Shown here piece after piece: positions 1-7,988 of a stretch of DNA of 64,000 nucleotides (positions are counted from its first letter, which is position 1; every line of letters starts with the position of its first letter). The stretch spans positions 1-64,000 of the forward strand of contig CACZYC010000006.1 in NCBI GenBank assembly GCA_902785365.1, written 5' to 3'. The notes under the pieces are model-generated. The model worked only from the letters and a program-made list of their open reading frames with translations, did not search any database and was not told where the DNA came from. The translations under genes were made by a program, and so were the position numbers. Origin of the DNA: an uncultured Ruminococcus sp. GTDB lineage: Bacteria > Bacillota > Clostridia > Oscillospirales > Acutalibacteraceae.

Positions 1-49
1 TCTTCTCATTTTTCAACAATATTTAAAAAATTTATCTACAAATACAGCA

Positions 50-85
50 AACTCGGAATCCGCTCTCACGAATTCCGAGTTTTTC
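50..85 (+). terminator. Rho-independent terminator
   Basis: A perfect 10-bp stem (AACTCGGAAT with its complement at 72-81) is followed by TTTCT. It presumably ends a gene that lies before the window. Confidence 0.75.
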
Positions 86-94
86 TACAGTCTG

Positions 95-121
95 AAAGGC
101 TCCGGTGGAGCCTTTTTCTTT
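95..121 (+). terminator. Second hairpin terminator
   Basis: A 9-bp stem, AAAGGCTCC and GGAGCCTTT around the loop GGT, is followed by TTCTTT. The same hairpin with its tail recurs at about 2584-2612, so it belongs to a locally repeated sequence. Confidence 0.7.
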
Positions 122-167
122 GGCTTTGCACGTCAATTTTGATACAATGATATTCTCAAAAATCAAC

Positions 168-253
168 TGCGGTCAACTAATAAAGCAAAAAATACGTTTT
201 TTTAGGAAGTGATACGTTTTTTGAGGGAGAGATACGAGTGCGGTCAACTAATA
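168..253. repeat. 15-bp direct repeats upstream of the LRR gene promoter
   Basis: TGCGGTCAACTAATA occurs at 168-182 and 239-253. Between the copies the motif ATACG occurs three times, twice followed by a T run. The second copy ends just before the -35 box at 262, so regulator binding is possible, but no family is recognised. Confidence 0.5.
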
Positions 254-261
254 GAAAACTA

Positions 262-290
262 TTGCAAATTGTTTCTATTTATGTTACGAT
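262..290 (+). promoter_or_regulatory. Sigma-A promoter of the LRR protein gene
   Basis: TTGCAA at 262-267 and TACGAT at 285-290 are separated by 17 bp. The expected start of transcription, about 297, is where the long hairpin leader begins. Confidence 0.6.
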
Positions 291-296
291 AAAGTT

Positions 297-444
297 GCCA
301 ACAATAACAAATGAATAAAATGAATTAGTGTCTTTCACTGACTACATATGTGAGGGTAGTGTTTTTATTTATATAAAAACGCTATGCTCTGTTACAACTA
401 TCCTTATATGTAGTCATTATTAGGATCATTTGTTATTGTTTGGC
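297..444 (+). promoter_or_regulatory. 148-nt nested inverted-repeat leader
   Basis: Three nested stems are visible. The outer arms 300-314 and 426-440 match perfectly over 15 bp and extend to 297 and 444 across a bulge. The middle arms 339-349 and 406-416 match over 11 bp. The inner hairpin is GTTTTTAT/ATAAAAAC at about 361-380. The element fills the predicted 5' leader between promoter and ribosome site. It could be an RNA control element, or a short palindromic mobile element that landed there. Confidence 0.6.
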
Positions 445-519
445 GACGATTCGGAGCTATGTGTTTTTTGGCGTGCGGCTCGCGGGTCGTGCGCTTTTTA
501 TTTATAGGAGGTTTTGAGA

Positions 520-2124
520 ATGAAAAAAGCGAGAAAAATTTCAAGCGTTGTTTTGGCGATGATTACGATTATTTGTATAGTTATTATTATACCAGTTAAC
601 GTAAGCGCAAATGATGAGCAAAGTGAATTTGATAAAAACTATGATAATAAAGATAATGAAGAAATCATATTATCATGTGGAAATTATGAATATCGAATTC
701 TTGATGATGGTACGGCTGAGATTACAGAATATAAAGGTAATGAAAACGAAGTTACAATTCCTAATAATCTTGACGGTTTGAGTGTCACTAGCATAGGTGT
801 TGATCCGTTTAAAAATCATCATCAAACTCTTACTAGTGTAATAATTCCTGATAGTGTTAATAGTATATCAATTAGCGGATTTCAAGGGTGTGAAAACCTT
901 AAAAATATTACCATCGGAAAGAATGTTGTAGATATAGGTTGGTGGGCATTTAGTGATTGTTCAAGTCTTGAAAGTGTAGTAATTCCTGACAGTGTGATTA
1001 ATTTAGGAAACTGTGCTTTTTGGGGATGTTCTAAACTAAGTGAAATAACAATTGGAAACAGCGTTACAAGTATCAATGAATCTACGTTTGCCTATTGTCC
1101 TAACCTAACTGATGTTACTATTGGTAATAGTGTTACGGAGGTAAGGGGCTATTCATTTATGAATTGTACAAACATAAAAACCATTATTATTCCTAATAGT
1201 GTTACTTATATACAATCATCTGCGTTTGCTGGGTGCACGGGTTTATCGGAATTAACGCTTGGTAATAGTGTAGCATATATAGATAGTGGTGCATTTATGG
1301 ATTGCACAAATCTTAAAAGTGTAGTTTTACCTAACAGTGTTAAGACAATAAGAGAATTTGCTTTTAGAAATTGTTCAAATCTTTCAAATGTTACACTTGG
1401 TAAAAATGTTTCTTATATAGGCAAAGGTGCTTTTTATAATTGCTGTAAATTACAAAGCATTGTAATCCCCCCAAGCGTTGAGCATATAGAAGAATATGCG
1501 TTTGGTTATTATGAAGATGATGATGATATAAGCAGCATAGACTATGGATTTGAAATTATCGGATACAAAAAAACAGAAGCAGAGTTTTACGCTGATTTGT
1601 ATAGACTTAATTTCACACCATTATTTAGCGCTAAACTTGGAAAAGCAAGAATATATGTTGGTGATACAACTACTGTTAAAGCTGTAGGAGAAGGAGTTAG
1701 CGGTATTACAACTTATAAATCCAGCAATAAATCTATAGCAACTGTCACATCAAATGGTGTAATTAAGGGGATTAAATCAGGAGTTGCAACAATTACTGTC
1801 AAGAATAATGATGTAACTGATGATGTAATAATTACCGTAATGAAGAAATCAAATCCTATGAAGGTTACAGCAAAATCAACAGTTACAGCCAGCTCAAAGA
1901 AAAAGACTACTATCAAAAAGGCGATAACAGTCAAAAAAGCGCAGGGTACGGTATCATATAAGACCGACAACAAAAAGGTCACAGTCAAGAGCGGCACAAT
2001 GACAGTTGCAAAAGGCTTAAAGAAAGGCAAGACCTACAAGGTCAAAATTACCGTAACAGCAAAAGGCAACAACAATTACAAATCACAAAAGATTGTCAAA
2101 ACAATTAAGATAAAAGTAAAATAA
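520..2124 (+). CDS. Secreted BspA-like leucine-rich repeat protein with Ig-like domain
   Basis: A secreted or cell-surface protein of 534 residues, probably for binding host or dietary ligands; the ligand cannot be told. A signal peptide fills residues 1-30 (hydrophobic core, cleavage near VSA). About ten LRR_5/BspA-type repeats run from residue 70 to 345, with the recurring pattern F-x2-C-x2-L and V/IPxSVxxI. A Big_2-like bacterial Ig domain follows at about 365-440 (IYVGDTTTVKA to GVATITV). The Lys/Thr-rich tail to residue 534 looks like a further beta domain; no LPXTG motif is seen. The start is ATG 520, 8 nt after AGGAGG; an in-frame TTG at 514 is less likely because it overlaps that site. 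The gene is monocistronic between its own promoter and a terminator at 2131. Confidence 0.85.
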   Translation: MKKARKISSVVLAMITIICIVIIIPVNVSANDEQSEFDKNYDNKDNEEIILSCGNYEYRILDDGTAEITEYKGNENEVTIPNNLDGLSVTSIGVDPFKNHHQTLTSVIIPDSVNSISISGFQGCENLKNITIGKNVVDIGWWAFSDCSSLESVVIPDSVINLGNCAFWGCSKLSEITIGNSVTSINESTFAYCPNLTDVTIGNSVTEVRGYSFMNCTNIKTIIIPNSVTYIQSSAFAGCTGLSELTLGNSVAYIDSGAFMDCTNLKSVVLPNSVKTIREFAFRNCSNLSNVTLGKNVSYIGKGAFYNCCKLQSIVIPPSVEHIEEYAFGYYEDDDDISSIDYGFEIIGYKKTEAEFYADLYRLNFTPLFSAKLGKARIYVGDTTTVKAVGEGVSGITTYKSSNKSIATVTSNGVIKGIKSGVATITVKNNDVTDDVIITVMKKSNPMKVTAKSTVTASSKKKTTIKKAITVKKAQGTVSYKTDNKKVTVKSGTMTVAKGLKKGKTYKVKITVTAKGNNNYKSQKIVKTIKIKVK

Positions 2125-2130
2125 TAGCAA

Positions 2131-2171
2131 AACGCCACCGTTGAATTGTATCAACGGTGACGTTCTTTTGT
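2131..2171 (+). terminator. Terminator of the LRR gene
   Basis: A 14-bp stem with one G-U pair (2131-2144 and 2151-2164) is followed by CTTTTG. Confidence 0.8.
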
Positions 2172-2807
2172 GGTCGAGGTGACATACGCTCCATCAGTCC
2201 AATACGTTACGTTTCGCTTGTTGCGGCGTGAGCGGAGCTAAAAGTATCATCAGCGCTACGCCCTAAAAACAGTCCGCAGGACTGTTAACGGGCTTTCAAG
2301 TCCTGTTACTTTTTCTTTGGTCGGGACTGCTTACGTTTGTTTAATGCGAGAACAGCTGCCGCGTTTTTTGCGGCGTGTTCATAGCTAAAAGTATCATCTG
2401 CGCGGCGGCTGTTTATATGTGCTTGGGTGTGGGGACTGCTTGCGTTTGGTTAGTGCGAGAAGTTCTGCCACGCTTGTGAGAGCGGTGGAAAGCTACGCCT
2501 CGGGTTAAATCCAACGGCGGAAAAACAGTCCACTGGACTGTTTTTTGTTCCCGCCTTTCGAGTCCGCAGTCCTGCCAAAGAAAAAAGGCTCCGGTGGAGC
2601 CTTTTTCTTTGGTGGGGACTGCTTATGTTTATTAAATGCGAGAACACCTGCCGCGTTTTTTGCGGCGTGTTCATAGCTAAAAGTATCATCTGCGCGGCGG
2701 CTTAAAAATGCTCTGCAAGAGCATTTTTACCTGTAATTTGCGCGCAGCTTAAATTACAGGCACAGCCTGTTCGACTCCAGCAGTCCTCACTTTGCTTGCA
2801 TAAATAT
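2172..2807. repeat. Gene-free repeat-rich stretch with tRNA fragments
   Basis: No convincing gene is seen here. Two copies of a roughly 100-bp repeat lie at 2310-2410 and 2602-2702 with only a few mismatches; both contain GCGTTTTTTGCGGCGTG and AGCTAAAAGTATCATC. Degenerate third and fourth copies begin near 2207 and 2427. Palindromes of the form AACAGTCC-NNN-GGACTGTT occur at about 2270 and 2525. Sequences resembling tRNA 3' ends also occur: one like the tRNA-Pro acceptor end at 2171-2184, and ones like a T-arm plus acceptor at about 2558 and 2768. It looks like decayed tRNA-associated insertions. Confidence 0.6.
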
Positions 2808-2841
2808 AAACAGGGAGTAACAAAATGGTACTCCCTGTTTA
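2808..2841 (-). terminator. Terminator of tRNA-Val
   Basis: The palindrome ACAGGGAGTA/TACTCCCTGT, read on the minus strand, is followed by TTTATATTTAT. Confidence 0.7.
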
Positions 2842-2845
2842 TATA

Positions 2846-2922
2846 TGGTGGGGACTGCTGGACTCGAACCAGTGACCTCTTGCATGTCAAGCAAACGCTC
2901 TAACCAGCTGAGCTAAGCCCCC
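2846..2922 (-). tRNA. tRNA-Val (GAC)
   Basis: A complete 77-nt cloverleaf with encoded CCA. The acceptor is GGGGGCT paired with AGTCCCC, the anticodon loop is TTGACAT and the anticodon is GAC. The T-stem has one A-C mismatch at its base, otherwise all arms pair. It has its own promoter upstream and a terminator downstream. Confidence 0.93.
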
Positions 2923-2931
2923 GTTACAATT

Positions 2932-2960
2932 ACTATAACACATTATTTGTCTGTTAGCAA
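2932..2960 (-). promoter_or_regulatory. Promoter of tRNA-Val
   Basis: On the minus strand TTGCTA (2960-2955) and TATAGT (2937-2932) are separated by 17 bp, ending 9 bp before the tRNA. Confidence 0.7.
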
Positions 2961-3125
2961 GTTGATTTTTGATATATTATTCCTCAAATACGGTTTTTAG
3001 GAATCTGATATATTAAAGCTAAAACCCACCCCTCGCCGATAAAGCGAGGGGTGAAATTGTATCGTCTGAATGTAAAAAAACTTGATGGCGTGGAAATCGT
3101 TTTCAAAAAAGTGAATATTTTATTC

Positions 3126-3154
3126 TTGAAAACCTACTAAACCTATGGTATTAT
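3126..3154 (+). promoter_or_regulatory. Promoter of the rrf2-remnant/gamma-glutamyl cluster, with operator-like repeat
   Basis: TTGAAA at 3126-3131 and TATTAT at 3149-3154 are 17 bp apart. An imperfect palindrome with arms AACCTA and TTAGGTT overlaps both boxes. This arrangement is typical of an autoregulated Rrf2-family promoter. The remaining regulator is broken, so control may be lost or taken over by a paralogue. A separate GC-rich palindrome, CACCCCTCGC with its complement at 3047-3056, lies upstream. Confidence 0.6.
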
Positions 3155-3174
3155 TAGGTTATAAAAGTAATGAT

Positions 3175-3289
3175 ATGAAATTTTCAACAAAAGGACGATA
3201 CTCGATTAACTTATTTGTCGATTTGGCACAGCATTTCGATTCAAGATATTGTTGACTGCGAGATGCAACGCTTTGATTATGTAATTTAG
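3175..3289 (+). pseudogene. Rrf2-family regulator remnant with internal deletion
   Basis: From ATG 3175 the frame reads MKFSTKGRYSINLFVDLAQH, the classic Rrf2 start, then stops at 3253. In another frame, from 3236 to the TAG at 3289, the sequence reads SIQDIVDCEMQRFDYVI, which resembles an Rrf2 C-terminus (LQDLVD-type). The middle, about 110 codons including the sensor cysteines, is missing and the join is out of frame. The promoter and the start are intact, so the remnant still lies in the leader of the downstream operon, 8 bp before gshA. The C-terminal assignment is less certain than the N-terminal one. Confidence 0.7.
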
Positions 3290-3297
3290 GTGATTTT

Positions 3298-4548
3298 ATG
3301 GCAATACATTTTGACAATATTCTATTGCGTCAGGCAGTTTCGCTTGACGAAATCGGGATTGAAAAGGAGTGCCTGCGCGTTACCCGCGAGGGCAGACTCG
3401 TACAGACAAAGCACCCGTTTCCTGAAACAGACAGTCATATTGACCGCGATTTCTGCGAAAATCAGATAGAATTTATCAGCGGTATTTATACCGATACCGA
3501 CGAGCTGATTGCTCATTTAAACGAGCTTCACGATAAAGCGTATCAGAAGCTTAGGGAAAACGATGAATTGCTTTGGAGCTTTTCAAATCCGCCGTTTGTT
3601 TCGGGAGAGGATGAAATTCCGATTGCGAAATTCGGCGAAGAAAACAAAAGCCGAGAGCTCTACCGCAACTATCTGGCGGATAAATACGGCAAGATGAAGA
3701 TGGTGTTCTCGGGAATACATTATAACTTTTCGTTTTCCGAGGAGTTTATAATGCAGTCGGGCGCTGATAAAGACAAGCTCTATCTTGACCTCGCTCAGAA
3801 GCTCGTGAAGTATGGCTGGCTTATTGTGTATTTGACGGCGGCGAGTCCGCTTCTCGACAAGTCGTATATTCAGCATACGGCGCTCAGCGAAACCGACAAC
3901 TACCGCTATTCCTCGGTGCGCTGTTCTCAAGCGGGATATTGGAACGACTTTATACCTGTGCTCAGCTACAAGTCGCTTGGCGAATATATAGACAGCATTA
4001 AGTCATATATAGATACAGGTCTTTTAAAATCATCAGCCGAGCTTTATTATCCTATCCGTCTCAAGCCGAAGGGTAAGAACAGCCTTGAAGCTCTCGGAAA
4101 CGGAGTAAATCATATTGAGCTTCGTATGCTTGATTTGAACCCGTTTTCAAGGGTGGGAATATTGAAGGAGGATATTGACTTTATCCACCTGTTTATCCTC
4201 TGGCTCAGCTCGCTTGAAAGCTCAGACTTTACCGAGCGCGAGCAGATTAACGCTGTTAAGAACATCAAGAAAGCCGCTCTCTACGACGATAGCTCGGTGT
4301 TCCTCAACATTGACGGCAAACAGCTTCCGACCGCTGAAGCAGCGAGGATGATTATGCAAAAGGTCTGCGAGTTCGGTTACCGTTATTTTCCGAAATTCAG
4401 CGAGGCTCTTGACTTTCAGTTTTCAAAGCTGAATAACGGCTCGCGCCGATACGCTAACGCGGTGCGCAATAACTTCGGCAGAGATTATCTGCTCGCGGGC
4501 TTGAAGCTCGCGGAAATCTATGAGAAAGGAGTGGAGAAAATTGTGTGA
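3298..4548 (+). CDS. gshA: GshA-type glutamate-cysteine ligase (gamma-glutamylcysteine synthetase-like)
   Basis: The family joins the gamma-carboxyl of glutamate to an amine, classically cysteine, using ATP. The 416 residues match the Glu_cys_ligase family (the bacterial GshA/GshF N-terminal type): GIEKECLRV near residue 20 (the GIExE metal and glutamate motif), the THP/DRDFCENQIEFI region at 36-60, and an RYSSVRCS stretch near 205. It is shorter than E. coli GshA (about 520 residues) and has no ATP-grasp GS domain, so it is not a GshF fusion. The ATG at 3298 follows GGTGATTTT. The stop overlaps the next gene by 8 bp, so they are co-translated. No glutathione synthetase is nearby, so the product may be gamma-glutamylcysteine or another gamma-glutamyl amide (inference). 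Confidence 0.8.
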   Translation: MAIHFDNILLRQAVSLDEIGIEKECLRVTREGRLVQTKHPFPETDSHIDRDFCENQIEFISGIYTDTDELIAHLNELHDKAYQKLRENDELLWSFSNPPFVSGEDEIPIAKFGEENKSRELYRNYLADKYGKMKMVFSGIHYNFSFSEEFIMQSGADKDKLYLDLAQKLVKYGWLIVYLTAASPLLDKSYIQHTALSETDNYRYSSVRCSQAGYWNDFIPVLSYKSLGEYIDSIKSYIDTGLLKSSAELYYPIRLKPKGKNSLEALGNGVNHIELRMLDLNPFSRVGILKEDIDFIHLFILWLSSLESSDFTEREQINAVKNIKKAALYDDSSVFLNIDGKQLPTAEAARMIMQKVCEFGYRYFPKFSEALDFQFSKLNNGSRRYANAVRNNFGRDYLLAGLKLAEIYEKGVEKIV

Positions 4549-5314
4549 AATACTCGGCATTTCGTCTCGTGACGACTTTTACGCCAACGATTATTTAAAA
4601 GCATTTTACAAGCGGAGCAAGGCTCATCCTCACGGCTGGGGGCTCGCCTGCGTTTCACGCGGTTTCTCACTCGTTGAAAAAGAGAGCGTTCAGGCGATTA
4701 AGAGCAACTATCTCAGAGAACGCCTATCTCAACCGATAAATGAAAAGCTCCTGCTCGCACATATCCGCTACGCTACCATAGGCAACGTGGATTATCAAAA
4801 CAGCCACCCGTTCACGGGCAAGGACAACTCGGGCAGAACGTGGACTCTGATTCATAACGGTACAATTTTTGACTATCCCGCGCTCAACGCGTATGTGAAA
4901 ATACAGCGCGGCGAGACCGACAGCGAGAGGATTTTCCTCTATCTAATTGACAGGATTAATTCCGCTCAGAACGAGAAAGGCTCAAGGCTCAGTTTTGAGG
5001 AGCGCTTCAAGCTCCTTGACGAGATTATCTGCTCAATGTCAAAGGGGAACAAGCTCAACCTGATATTAACAGACGGCAAGTACCTCTACGCCCATACGAA
5101 CAACCGCGACTGCCTGCATTATCTTGAAAAGGATAACTGCACGCTTCTCGCTACCAAGCCCTTTACAGATGAGAACTGGAAGCAGGCTCCCGAGACACAG
5201 CTGCTCGCCTATCATAAAGGCAAGCTTGTAAGGGAAGGAACCAACCACGAGCATGTTTATATCGAGAGCGAAGAAGAAATGAAATTATTGTATCAAATCT
5301 TCGCGAATCTGTAA
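4541..5314 (+). CDS. Class II glutamine amidotransferase (EgtC-like), TTG start
   Basis: An Ntn-type glutamine amidotransferase or gamma-glutamyl hydrolase of 257 residues. I chose TTG 4541 because it gives Met-Cys-Glu-Ile-Leu, putting the catalytic cysteine at position 2 as class II enzymes need, and GGAG lies 9 nt upstream. An in-frame ATG at 4520 would bury the cysteine at residue 9. Family motifs follow: HGWGLA near 30, AHIRYAT near 75, NSHPF near 90 and HNGTI near 107. No synthase domain is attached. Its place between two gamma-glutamyl ligases resembles EgtC, which removes a gamma-glutamyl group in ergothioneine synthesis, but EgtB and EgtD are absent. The family call is firm; the substrate is unknown. 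Confidence 0.82.
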   Translation: MCEILGISSRDDFYANDYLKAFYKRSKAHPHGWGLACVSRGFSLVEKESVQAIKSNYLRERLSQPINEKLLLAHIRYATIGNVDYQNSHPFTGKDNSGRTWTLIHNGTIFDYPALNAYVKIQRGETDSERIFLYLIDRINSAQNEKGSRLSFEERFKLLDEIICSMSKGNKLNLILTDGKYLYAHTNNRDCLHYLEKDNCTLLATKPFTDENWKQAPETQLLAYHKGKLVREGTNHEHVYIESEEEMKLLYQIFANL

Positions 5315-5328
5315 CAGGATTAATTGTT

Positions 5329-5407
5329 GCAGGTGGAGCAAGTAAATGTAGTCCTTTCAAATAATTGTTTCTTTATAGGAACCAATGTTTTTACCTGCTC
5401 CAACTGC
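5329..5407 (+). promoter_or_regulatory. Long imperfect stem-loop between amidotransferase and second ligase
   Basis: Arms 5329-5346 and 5390-5407 pair at 16 of 18 positions around a 43-nt loop. There is no T run after it, so it is not a standard terminator. It may be a processing or attenuation structure that lowers read-through to the next gene. Confidence 0.5.
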
Positions 5408-5448
5408 TCCAAATAGTTTTTGTTCAGTAAACTGATTAAGGTGATAAT

Positions 5449-6828
5449 ATGACAAGAGAAAGAATATTAAACCTCTTATACGACCGATACATAAAGCCGA
5501 CCGAGGACAAAAAGGACAGCTTTATCGGCGTTGAAATTGAAATGCCTATTATTAATCTAAACAACGAGGCTGTGGATTTTGAAATCGTCCACAAGCTCAC
5601 AGCGGCGTTTCTTAATGAATTCAATTTTACCGCCGCGGGATTTGACGAGGAAGGGCATATCTACTCCGCCTTAAATAAAGAAAACGGCGATGTGTTCTCC
5701 TACGACTGCTCCTACAATAATATGGAGTTCTCGTTTGGCAGGGAGAAAAATCTCAATACGGTTTATGAGCGCTTCCTGAAATACTACAGCTATGTTCAGG
5801 AATTTTTTGAGCCGTATAACTATACCCTTACGGGTATGGGAATTAACCCGAACCGAAAGCTGAATCAAAACATCCCGATTGAAAACGGACGCTACAAAAT
5901 GCTTTTTCATCATCTGTCGTCGTTTCACAAGTATTTTTACATCCCGATGTTCTTCCATCGTTACCCGCAGTTCGGGATGTTCTCCAGCGCGTCGCAGGTT
6001 CAGCTCGACGTAACTCGGGACAAGCTTCCCGAGACAATCCGAGTATTCAATGCGCTCGAGCCGATTAAGGCATTGTTATTTTCCAACTCCGTGCTTTTAG
6101 GTGAGGACGAGGAGCTTTTATGCTGCCGGGATATGCTCTGGGAAAACAGTACCCATGGCATAAATCCGCACAACGTAGGAATGTACGACTGCGAGATAAA
6201 CTCGGTTGAGGACTTGCTCGGTTATATCTCTACGACAAGTATTTACTGCGTCGAGCGGGAAGGCAAGTATCTTAATTTTGAGCCTGTGAATATCGTTGAG
6301 TATTTTTCAAAAGATAGTATTATAGGTGAGTATATGGAGCGCGGCGAACGCCGATCTATGAGTTTTAAGCCCGAGGCTGAGGATGTAGCTTATCTCAGGA
6401 CGTTTAAGTTTGAGGATTTGACATTCAGGGGAACGATAGAGTTTCGCAGCGCCTGCTGTCAGCCGATAAGCGACGTTATGACAGTTGCGGCTTTCCACCT
6501 CGGTCTTATGAACAAGACAGACGAGTTGTCAGCGCTGATTGATAACGACACAGCGATTTATCACAACGGATATACCGCCCTTGAGCTGAGAAAGCTTCTT
6601 AACCGCAGAGAGCTACCCGCATTTGTTGATGAGGACGGTTTGTACAATCTCGCTCACAGTGTTCTCGATTTATGTCGCGACGGCTTAGTGGAGAGAAATC
6701 TTGGTGAGGAGGTTTTCCTAAAGCCTTTGTACGAAAGAATTGAAAAGCGTACTAATCCCGCAAAAGCCATGCTCGAAAGTCTTAAAAACGGCGAGAGTAT
6801 AGAGAATATAATCAAGAGCTACAGTTGA
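5449..6828 (+). CDS. GCS2-family (plant/EgtA-type) carboxylate-amine ligase
   Basis: A predicted ATP-dependent gamma-glutamyl ligase of 459 residues. It fits the GCS2 family: FIGVEIEMPI at residues 25-34 (ExE metal-binding), QVQLDVTRD near 185, then TFRGTIEFRSACCQP near 325-340, the conserved arginine/glutamate segment of the active site. It differs in sequence from the GshA-type enzyme two genes upstream, so the cluster has two unrelated gamma-glutamyl ligase scaffolds. AGGTGATAAT precedes the ATG at 5449. The next small gene begins 17 bp after its stop. The acceptor amine cannot be told from sequence. Confidence 0.72.
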   Translation: MTRERILNLLYDRYIKPTEDKKDSFIGVEIEMPIINLNNEAVDFEIVHKLTAAFLNEFNFTAAGFDEEGHIYSALNKENGDVFSYDCSYNNMEFSFGREKNLNTVYERFLKYYSYVQEFFEPYNYTLTGMGINPNRKLNQNIPIENGRYKMLFHHLSSFHKYFYIPMFFHRYPQFGMFSSASQVQLDVTRDKLPETIRVFNALEPIKALLFSNSVLLGEDEELLCCRDMLWENSTHGINPHNVGMYDCEINSVEDLLGYISTTSIYCVEREGKYLNFEPVNIVEYFSKDSIIGEYMERGERRSMSFKPEAEDVAYLRTFKFEDLTFRGTIEFRSACCQPISDVMTVAAFHLGLMNKTDELSALIDNDTAIYHNGYTALELRKLLNRRELPAFVDEDGLYNLAHSVLDLCRDGLVERNLGEEVFLKPLYERIEKRTNPAKAMLESLKNGESIENIIKSYS

Positions 6829-6845
6829 CTAAAGGAGATGTCGAT

Positions 6846-7061
6846 ATGAAGTCAATTTTGATTAAAGACACTACTCGTGAAGAACGAGAAAAAATTGTAA
6901 AGCAAGCCCTATGGGGAAATTGCGGAGCTGAATGTGAATTCTGCTCAGGCTGTGACAACCGCGGAGGCGGAAGAATTGAAACGATGTATCAGCCGTATAT
7001 CGATGGTGAAAAGGAAATCGCCGAGATAAACGCGGAATATACCGCGCCGTTTGTAAGATAA
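6846..7061 (+). CDS. Small cysteine-rich protein, unknown function
   Basis: 71 residues, starting at ATG 6846, 8 nt after AAAGGAG; an upstream in-frame ATG at 6825 lacks a site. It has two halves: a charged N-terminus (TTREEREKIVKQAL) and a Cys cluster, CGAECEFCSGC, at about residues 26-36, which could bind a metal or an Fe-S cluster. A conserved-looking MYQPYIDGEKEI follows. It closes the gamma-glutamyl cluster. I do not recognise a named family; a redox or metal-linked partner of the thiol pathway is only a guess. Confidence 0.65.
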   Translation: MKSILIKDTTREEREKIVKQALWGNCGAECEFCSGCDNRGGGRIETMYQPYIDGEKEIAEINAEYTAPFVR

Positions 7062-7333
7062 TCAGTGCAAGTCGATTTACTTTAAGCTAACCCGAAAGCA
7101 TGGTTTCAGTATAGCCGAAAAAGATTACTACAAGCCCTACTTCAGCGAGAAATGCCAAACCTGCAGTATGAAAATAATCTGCAACAGCTGTACTCGGCGC
7201 GGTGTTTATAACACTTATGCTGCTGTTGCGGGAAAATATGATGATAAATATATTTATAACTGTCGCGTTTGTGTTTGTGCTTTTCCTGATAATTTACCGA
7301 TACGGAAAGAGGATTAACAGCGGGGCGGACTAA
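7057..7333 (+). other. Possible gene remnant: Cys-rich open frame and overlapping hydrophobic frame
   Basis: After the stop of the preceding gene, one frame stays open from 7057 to the TAA at 7317 and reads KCQTCSMKIICNSC near its middle and CRVCVC near its end, but has no convincing start. A second frame encodes a short hydrophobic segment (IFITVAFVFVLFLIIYRYGK) ending at about 7333. Either could be a decayed gene or a tiny membrane protein. I cannot decide between them. Confidence 0.25.
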
Positions 7334-7388
7334 AAACAGTCCGCAGGATGTTTTCATAACGCCCTGTTCAAGTCCTGTCACCTGCCAA

Positions 7389-7417
7389 TAAAAAAAGCCC
7401 CGATGGGGCTCTTTTTA
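7389..7417. terminator. Bidirectional terminator
   Basis: AAAAAAGCCCC, loop GAT, GGGGCT, then CTTTTT. It works in both directions, between the gamma-glutamyl cluster and the convergent membrane protein gene. A tRNA-3'-like string, CAAGTCCTGTCACC, lies just before it. Confidence 0.75.
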
Positions 7418-7451
7418 TTGGTGCGAGTGTTCATAACGGATTGTTATTTAC

Positions 7452-7988
7452 TTACCATTTTCCGTGACAAAAAATATGTTCAACAGCAAAGGTCATTGCG
7501 GTAGTTAAAACATTAGCAGCAATAATAACCGCAATTAAAACCTTTTTATTAGAAGTCTTCTTTCGCAAAAACAGATATACAATAGGAAATTCAACAAACA
7601 GTGTTATCAATAAATAGAAAAGCGAAACTGTAAACGTTGGTGTAGCGCTTACTGTATAATTGATTGCATAAAATATACCCTTTTCGGAAGTATAATAAGA
7701 ATATACGTTATCAGAGGAAATCCCAAGCCATATATACGGCACCAAAAACGAAGCCAAATTTGCCAACGAAACGACAGGTATTACACGTTTTAGGTCTTTA
7801 ACTTTTGCCAAATAATTGATTAAAACAATCTCTATTATCAGCGTCAAGATTATTACGATAGGCAACAAATCCAGAGGACGTTTTGAAGAAACCCAATGCC
7901 ATGATGAATTTGCAGACACCGTTATCGGAAACAAAAAGATAAATAATATCGCAATTAAAACTGAAAAGAATGTTTTATTATTTTTCAC
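7452..7988 (-). CDS. Small polytopic membrane protein, unknown function
   Basis: 178 residues, starting at the inner GTG (7988) 8 nt after GAGG. The outer in-frame GTG at 7997 lies inside that ribosome site. A signal-like segment fills residues 1-27 (LIAILFIFLFPITVSAN), followed by a short WHW-containing loop and four predicted membrane spans. Basic residues follow the spans. I do not recognise the family. The gene stands alone between a terminator and the tRNA-Pro unit. Confidence 0.6.
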   Translation of the reverse strand: MKNNKTFFSVLIAILFIFLFPITVSANSSWHWVSSKRPLDLLPIVIILTLIIEIVLINYLAKVKDLKRVIPVVSLANLASFLVPYIWLGISSDNVYSYYTSEKGIFYAINYTVSATPTFTVSLFYLLITLFVEFPIVYLFLRKKTSNKKVLIAVIIAANVLTTAMTFAVEHIFCHGKW

